Shown here piece by piece: positions 60,704 through 64,000 of a DNA stretch of 64,000 nt (positions within the stretch are counted from its first letter, which is position 1; each line of letters opens with the position of its first letter). The notes under the pieces are model-generated. The model saw only the letters and a program-made list of their open reading frames with translations, was not told the DNA's origin and made no database searches. Location: the NCBI RefSeq assembly GCF_019457615.1, contig NZ_CP080414.1, positions 1,982,501 through 2,046,500 of the forward strand, written 5' to 3'. Made by a program: the position numbers and the translations under genes. Source of the DNA: Shewanella zhangzhouensis. GTDB taxonomy: Bacteria; Pseudomonadota; Gammaproteobacteria; Enterobacterales; Shewanellaceae.

Positions 60704-60819
60704 GCCTAGCAAACGCCTCATGTCGCTCGTAAACTCGTTGGAAAAAACACGCTTTCCTTTTTGTCACTTAGTTCCAAAGTATAAGCTAAGAATATTTTTC
60801 CCATAGGCGGGCGTTAATT
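60704..60819 (+). repeat. attC site 3 (long)
   Basis: GCCTAGC (60704) followed by AAACGCC, and GGCGGGCGTTAATT ending at 60819, form the outer arms. It is the longest site here (116 bases) and the first box has one mismatch, so it may be partly decayed. Confidence 0.75.
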
Positions 60820-60822
60820 ACC

Positions 60823-61224
60823 ATGGATACATTAGAGAAACTAGCGGAGAAAAATAAAGTCCAAGAAAAGCACAGGCATAGTGATAACTTTCTTACAACT
60901 GTCATGATCCTGGTATTACTTCCATTGTTTTTTGGCATCGCCATTGATGTTGGCCTGATTGAGTCATCTGTAAACTTCAATCTCTGGCTGTATGGATTGG
61001 GTGTGCTTTGTTTTGGGCTACCTTTAGCAGCAATGGGCGATTTAATGCCTTCTGCGCGTTGGTTAAAGCTATTGGGCTTGGTTACTGCTCAAGGTTGGTT
61101 TGTCTACTTTTGGGCTTTTCAAATGCAATCTTGGTTAGCATTTATTCCGCTGGCACCAGTATATATTTGGATGAAAACACAAATGCCAAGGATCAAACAA
61201 CAAGCTAAACGTGAGCTGAAGTGA
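60823..61224 (+). CDS. Membrane protein (cassette gene)
   Basis: This 133-residue protein has a charged N-terminal 20 residues (LEKLAEKNKVQEKHRHSD). Three to four membrane segments follow between about 24 and 118, and the tail is basic (RIKQQAKRELK). No family is recognised. The gene begins 10 bases inside its cassette. Confidence 0.65.
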   Translation: MDTLEKLAEKNKVQEKHRHSDNFLTTVMILVLLPLFFGIAIDVGLIESSVNFNLWLYGLGVLCFGLPLAAMGDLMPSARWLKLLGLVTAQGWFVYFWAFQMQSWLAFIPLAPVYIWMKTQMPRIKQQAKRELK

Positions 61225-61293
61225 AATTAACAAGTTAAGGCAGCGGAAGATCACTCGCTTCGCTCAAGTTTTCCGCTGCTTAAAGCGTTAGGT
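61225..61293 (+). repeat. attC site 4
   Basis: AATTAAC (61225) and GTTAGGT (61287) bound strongly complementary arms: GGCAGCGGAA against TTCCGCTGCT. It is a textbook attC fold of 69 bases. Confidence 0.92.
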
Positions 61294-61297
61294 GTCT

Positions 61298-61759
61298 ATG
61301 AGGCAATTTCGAATTACAAAGTACAATCCCATTCATAGAGATAGTAGGGGTGCATACACACTTGATGAATGGACTGAGTATCAAGATGTTGGCGAACTTG
61401 TTACTTTGGAAGAGTATGAGGAAGTTGAGTCAAGCTATATCCAGTCGCTGATATTGCTTCTTCGTTCAAGCAAAATTGGCACTTTTAAAATTGTCAGATT
61501 AGAAAACTATCTTGGAAAGTGCCCATTTCAAGAAGGTCAGTTAATTGATTTCGAGAAATTTGCTGAAGCTTTCAAATCAGTACTTCGTTCCGAATACTGG
61601 TGCATATTTGAATCTGAAGAAGCTTATGTTCACTTTGGTTACGACTTTTACTCTTACATTGGCGTTCCATTCGTCGATGAAAGAGACGTGAATAAAATAG
61701 CTGAAAGAGGACTATTTGTAGAATGTTGCAGGTCTCCTTTTAATGAACGCAGCACCTAA
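61298..61759 (+). CDS. Acidic hypothetical protein (cassette gene)
   Basis: This 153-residue protein starts MRQFRITKYNPIHRDSRGAY. It is acidic, lacks signal or membrane segments, and has mixed alpha/beta character. I know the N-terminal pattern FRITKYNP...DEWT from hypothetical proteins in other integron cassettes, but no function is assigned. The ATG at 61298 is chosen over a GTG at 61292 that overlaps the core site. Confidence 0.7.
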   Translation: MRQFRITKYNPIHRDSRGAYTLDEWTEYQDVGELVTLEEYEEVESSYIQSLILLLRSSKIGTFKIVRLENYLGKCPFQEGQLIDFEKFAEAFKSVLRSEYWCIFESEEAYVHFGYDFYSYIGVPFVDERDVNKIAERGLFVECCRSPFNERST

Positions 61760-61864
61760 CAAGCCCCTCGAGTTAGCCCGCTGCGCGGGCGGGACAAATT
61801 TTCGCGGGCTGGAGCTTCGCGCAAGTATATCCCACTCAATTTGTCCCTTAGCGGGGCGTTATGC
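61754..61864 (+). repeat. attC site 5
   Basis: ACCTAAC (61754) and GTTATGC (61858) enclose the arms AAGCCCCTCG and TTAGCGGGGCG and an inner GGGACAAATT / AATTTGTCCC pair. It spans 111 bases. Confidence 0.9.
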
Positions 61865-61876
61865 GGTAATGAGCAA

Positions 61877-62173
61877 ATGAGGCACTTCTTCAATTTAGCT
61901 TTGGTAATTCAGCTAGCATTGATCTTTTGTTTTTTGCTGCTAGGTTGGCAAGCTGATCAAGCAATGGATAAGTCGGGTGTCGGCAATCTTGCGGAGTGGC
62001 AGCGATATAACAGCTTTGCGGGCATGGTATTCTTTTCGATAGCGAGTGTTTGGGTGATCGTGGTTTCTTTTGCAGCATTCAAAAGAGTATTTGAGCTTGT
62101 GAATGCGCAAATATCAATTGGATTGCCTCCACTTGTATTGGTTTTATGGTGGGGAGCAATGTGGTTATTGTAG
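61877..62173 (+). CDS. Small membrane protein (cassette gene)
   Basis: This 98-residue protein has membrane segments at about 4-23 (FFNLALVIQLALIFCFLLLGW), 47-67 (AGMVFFSIASVWVIVVSFAAF) and 80-98. The ATG at 61877 is the first in-frame ATG inside the cassette; an upstream TTG at 61841 lies in the previous attC and is rejected. No family is recognised. Confidence 0.6.
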   Translation: MRHFFNLALVIQLALIFCFLLLGWQADQAMDKSGVGNLAEWQRYNSFAGMVFFSIASVWVIVVSFAAFKRVFELVNAQISIGLPPLVLVLWWGAMWLL

Positions 62174-62177
62174 TCCC

Positions 62178-62267
62178 GCATAACAAGCGCCTGTTGTCGC
62201 CCCTGCGGGGCTGGGACAGCTAAAAACGCTGCACTTATTTTGCCTGCGCCAAAGGTGGGCGTTAAGC
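62178..62267 (+). repeat. attC site 6
   Basis: GCATAAC (62178) with AAGCGCC and GGTGGGCGTTAAGC (core 62261-62267) form the outer arms. It spans 90 bases. Confidence 0.85.
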
Positions 62268-62289
62268 GAAATAAGCATCGGAGATATAA

Positions 62290-63018
62290 ATGAGTAAGGA
62301 AGAAAACCTAGTATCGATGTCAGGAGCTCCGATATTTCGGTATACCGATGGAGAGAAAGAATGGGAGGCTCCAACCGGTGAAGAGTGCATTGAAGAGATA
62401 TCAAACCATATAGAACAATATATTGGTGAGGTTAGCATGGTATTCCATGAGCTAATTTCAGATACCGTCCATATTGATGTTCATCATGTAAAGCCTACGC
62501 CCGAAAGACCGTTCCATACCTTAGTAACATCGGGTATGAGTGATCTTAAAATGAGCGTTCCAGAGAATGTTGATTCGACGCACTATATGGAATTGATGGT
62601 AACGCTACCAGAGTATTGGCAAATTGATGACGAATCATTTAAGGATGAACGGTGGTATTGGCCTGTAAGGCAATTGAAGTTTTTAGCGCGCTTTCCTCAT
62701 AAGTTTGATACATGGTTGGCTTGGGGGCACACAATACCAAATGGTGATCCAGCTGAAGCCTATGCTGATAATACGAAACTATCTGGAGCAATAATTCTTC
62801 CCTCTGTTAATGTACCAGAAGGGTTTAGTAGCCTTGAAATAGATAATGATAAAGTTATCGAGTTCTACAGCATTGTTCCACTATATGATGAGGAAATGAA
62901 GTTGAAACTCAATAAAGGCTCCGACTTACTACTTGATAAATTTGATAAGCATGGGATTAGTGACATTATTGTTACAGATCGAAAAAATGTCGCAAAGAAG
63001 AGGTTCGGTCTATTCTGA
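62290..63018 (+). CDS. Suppressor-of-fused (SUFU) domain protein (cassette gene)
   Basis: This 242-residue soluble protein contains the SUFU pattern: DTVHIDVHHVKPTPERPFHTLVTSGMSDLKM (about 57-87) and YMELMVTLPEYW (about 98-109). In bacteria this domain occurs as a predicted immunity protein in polymorphic toxin systems. No toxin gene is adjacent. The ATG has GGAGATATAA upstream. Base composition is A+T-rich compared with the hut genes. Confidence 0.85.
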   Translation: MSKEENLVSMSGAPIFRYTDGEKEWEAPTGEECIEEISNHIEQYIGEVSMVFHELISDTVHIDVHHVKPTPERPFHTLVTSGMSDLKMSVPENVDSTHYMELMVTLPEYWQIDDESFKDERWYWPVRQLKFLARFPHKFDTWLAWGHTIPNGDPAEAYADNTKLSGAIILPSVNVPEGFSSLEIDNDKVIEFYSIVPLYDEEMKLKLNKGSDLLLDKFDKHGISDIIVTDRKNVAKKRFGLF

Positions 63019-63021
63019 TGC

Positions 63022-63082
63022 GCTTAACAAGCGCATCAATTTGGACGCTCGCAAGCTCGCGCCCATTACGCGGGCGTTAGTT
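63022..63082 (+). repeat. attC site 7 (short)
   Basis: GCTTAAC (63022) with AAGCGC and GCGGGCGTTAGTT (core 63076-63082) form the arms. It is the shortest site at 61 bases. Confidence 0.88.
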
Positions 63083-63103
63083 GGCAAATTGGAGTTTTGG
63101 TCA

Positions 63104-63508
63104 TTGAATATCGCGATACTTAGGGTCTGTGGAAAGTTAGAGGATTTGGAAAGATTAAGGGAAGACTACACGTTCGAAGTGTATAGCCAGTGGAAAAAGG
63201 GTGACCCTATATCTAAGACTAAAACGTTCTCTGAATCGGGTTTTAAGGTATCGATTCCCGATGGTAACTCGCCAAAGGACATGATAGAAATATTGTCATC
63301 TCTACTATTGGAGCTATCAGCTAAGGAAATTGATTTTAGAGATTATGGTGTGACTGCTGAAATAGATATTGGCTTAGGTGTTGGAGAAGAAAAGCAGTTC
63401 GTCGCTACATATGATTTGCCATTACCGTTCCTTGAGTTAGCGGTTAAATGTGGGGTTTCGATTAGTATGTCTAGCTATCCCGTAGATGAAGAAGATGAAA
63501 CCAACTAA
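63104..63508 (+). CDS. DUF4279-like protein (cassette gene)
   Basis: This 134-residue protein is predicted from the TTG at 63104, which has GGAG 9 bases upstream; an in-frame TTG at 63089 is the alternative. A frame extension back to 62933 lies in the SUFU gene and attC and is rejected. Short beta strands, a WKKGDPI segment, and the C-terminal FLELAVKCGVSISMSSYP resemble DUF4279, whose members often look like immunity proteins. The match is from memory and weak. Confidence 0.55.
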   Translation: MNIAILRVCGKLEDLERLREDYTFEVYSQWKKGDPISKTKTFSESGFKVSIPDGNSPKDMIEILSSLLLELSAKEIDFRDYGVTAEIDIGLGVGEEKQFVATYDLPLPFLELAVKCGVSISMSSYPVDEEDETN

Positions 63509-63580
63509 CAAAGCCAGCCAGCACAGCTCCCTGCGGTCGCTGGACCTCGTTTCACTCGGCCGCTGCTTTCGGCGTTAGAG
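63503..63580 (+). repeat. attC site 8
   Basis: AACTAAC (63503) and GTTAGAG (63574) bound 78 bases with arms of the AAAGCC...CAGC / GCTGCTTTCGGC type. The 3' half, CCGCTGCTTTCGGCGTTAG, matches that of site 2. Confidence 0.9.
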
Positions 63581-63586
63581 GTCGCA

Positions 63587-63832
63587 GTGGAAATTCACGG
63601 ATACTCCAAGGAAGAGCAAGACGCAGAGGGTCTAATTCCGGCCGAATTAGCAGAAATCACGTTAGTTGCCTCTCCCAATGAACTGCGGCGCATTGCCAAA
63701 TTTCTTGAGAACTGTGCAACCGGAATCGAAGAACGCGGAAAGTCTTGGACTCATGAGCACTTATCAGACCAAGACAAGAGCTTTGAAAATTCACCACACT
63801 TCGTTGTTTACAATCCGAATTACGAGCTGTGA
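63587..63832 (+). CDS. Imm32-like immunity protein (cassette gene)
   Basis: This 81-residue protein starts with GTG. It contains ELAEITLVASPNELRRIAKFLENCA (about 20-44) and SWTHEHLSD (about 53-61), a pattern I associate with the Imm32 immunity family. No signal peptide is present. It is a single-gene cassette without a toxin gene. The family match is from memory. Confidence 0.6.
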   Translation: MEIHGYSKEEQDAEGLIPAELAEITLVASPNELRRIAKFLENCATGIEERGKSWTHEHLSDQDKSFENSPHFVVYNPNYEL

Positions 63833-63833
63833 C

Positions 63834-63909
63834 CTCTAACATGTCGCTCAACGCGCTCACTTCGTTCGCTGGAACGGCGTTCCGCCGCCCCTTAGCTTAA
63901 TCGTTATAC
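63834..63909 (+). repeat. attC site 9
   Basis: CTCTAAC (63834) and GTTATAC (63903) bound 76 bases. The arms are less regular (ATGTCGCTCAACGCGCTC... / ...CCGCCCCTTAGCTTAATCG). Confidence 0.75.
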
Positions 63910-63924
63910 ATCTTGGGAGTTCAT

Positions 63925-64000
63925 TTGAGCAGGATAGCTATAACTACATTATGTTTAGCCCTGTTTGGCTGTAGTTCATACAAAGCCATTAATGGTTACC
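63925..64000 (+). CDS. Lipoprotein, 3' end cut by the window (cassette gene)
   Basis: The frame opens at TTG 63925 with GGGAG 5 bases upstream and encodes a lipoprotein signal, MSRIAITTLCLALFGCSSY, with the lipobox LFGC (Cys at residue 16). Only 25 codons are visible. Confidence 0.6.
   Translation, partial: MSRIAITTLCLALFGCSSYKAINGY

Larger units (their letters stand above)
59536..64000 (+). mobile_element. Integron gene-cassette array (integrase not visible)
   Basis: Nine attC-like sites separate small, A+T-rich, plus-strand genes of mostly unknown function. Each site starts with an RYYYAAC-like box that overlaps or follows the stop codon of the preceding gene. It ends with a GTTRRRY-like core (GTTATGC, GTTAGGT, GTTAATT, GTTAAGC, GTTAGTT, GTTAGAG, GTTATAC). 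Between the boxes lie G+C-rich imperfect inverted repeats of 61 to 116 bases. The array continues past the window end. No intI is seen at the left side, so this is either a distal part of an integron or a cluster lacking an integrase. Confidence 0.92.

Noticed and set aside
61841..61876. Upstream start of the membrane-protein cassette gene
   Set aside because: It would lie within attC site 5, outside the cassette that carries the gene.
62933..63103. Upstream part of the DUF4279-like frame
   Set aside because: It overlaps the SUFU gene and attC site 7; a cassette gene must start after the core at 63076.

Overview
The window is a chromosomal segment of a marine or estuarine gammaproteobacterium, almost certainly a Shewanella. 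Gene content and order point to this: NAD-specific glutamate dehydrogenase beside pyrD and zapC, rlmL-uup, rmf-fabA-lonH, uvrY-uvrC-pgsA followed by tRNA-Gly/Cys/Leu, napEDABC, a partial ast operon and hutHU. Several of these blocks keep the order known from E. coli. The species cannot be fixed from the sequence alone.

Layout. 1-11994: end of a giant NAD-glutamate dehydrogenase, pyrD, zapC, a small PspB-like membrane protein, an HExxH protein, a large transglutaminase-like membrane protein and an SDR enzyme. 12102-13736: a DsrE-like periplasmic protein, then a minus-strand array of three intact initiator-tRNA genes with three decayed copies and one good promoter. 13931-22968: rlmL, a glutaredoxin-like protein, uup, a DUF3466 protein, rmf, fabA and a Lon-like protease. 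23173-27696: two identical tRNA-Ser genes around a 19-bp tandem repeat, uvrY-uvrC-pgsA, and a tRNA Gly-Cys-Leu operon. 28057-44306: a NERD protein, an HU-like protein, two cell-wall enzymes (L,D-transpeptidase and MepK-like), a hypothetical gene behind a perfect CRP box, rplY, tamA-tamB, an exported isoaspartyl peptidase, a CBS protein and hrpA. 44760-48795: napEDABC, the periplasmic nitrate reductase. 48924-54180: DUF1338, astD, astA and astC on the minus strand, with a divergent Lrp-type regulator. 54260-58876: a LysR regulator divergent from hutH-hutU.

From about 59.3 kb to the window end the character changes abruptly. Small A+T-rich genes without housekeeping relatives all lie on the plus strand, and each is followed by a G+C-rich imperfect palindrome that ends in a GTTRRRY-like core. 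This is a chromosomal integron cassette array (or a CALIN, a cluster of attC sites lacking an integrase). Nine attC sites, seven complete cassettes and two incomplete ones are visible. No integrase gene lies to the left, between hutU and the first cassette. Cassette products include a Sel1-repeat lipoprotein, three small membrane proteins, a SUFU-domain protein, a DUF4279-like protein, an Imm32-like protein and the start of another lipoprotein. Three of these resemble immunity-type families from polymorphic toxin systems, without any toxin nearby.

The most unusual features are the cassette array with its immunity-like genes, the initiator-tRNA array whose decayed copies share an altered anticodon arm, a helically phased cluster of six GATC sites between pyrD and zapC, and a perfect CRP box in front of an unrecognised gene.
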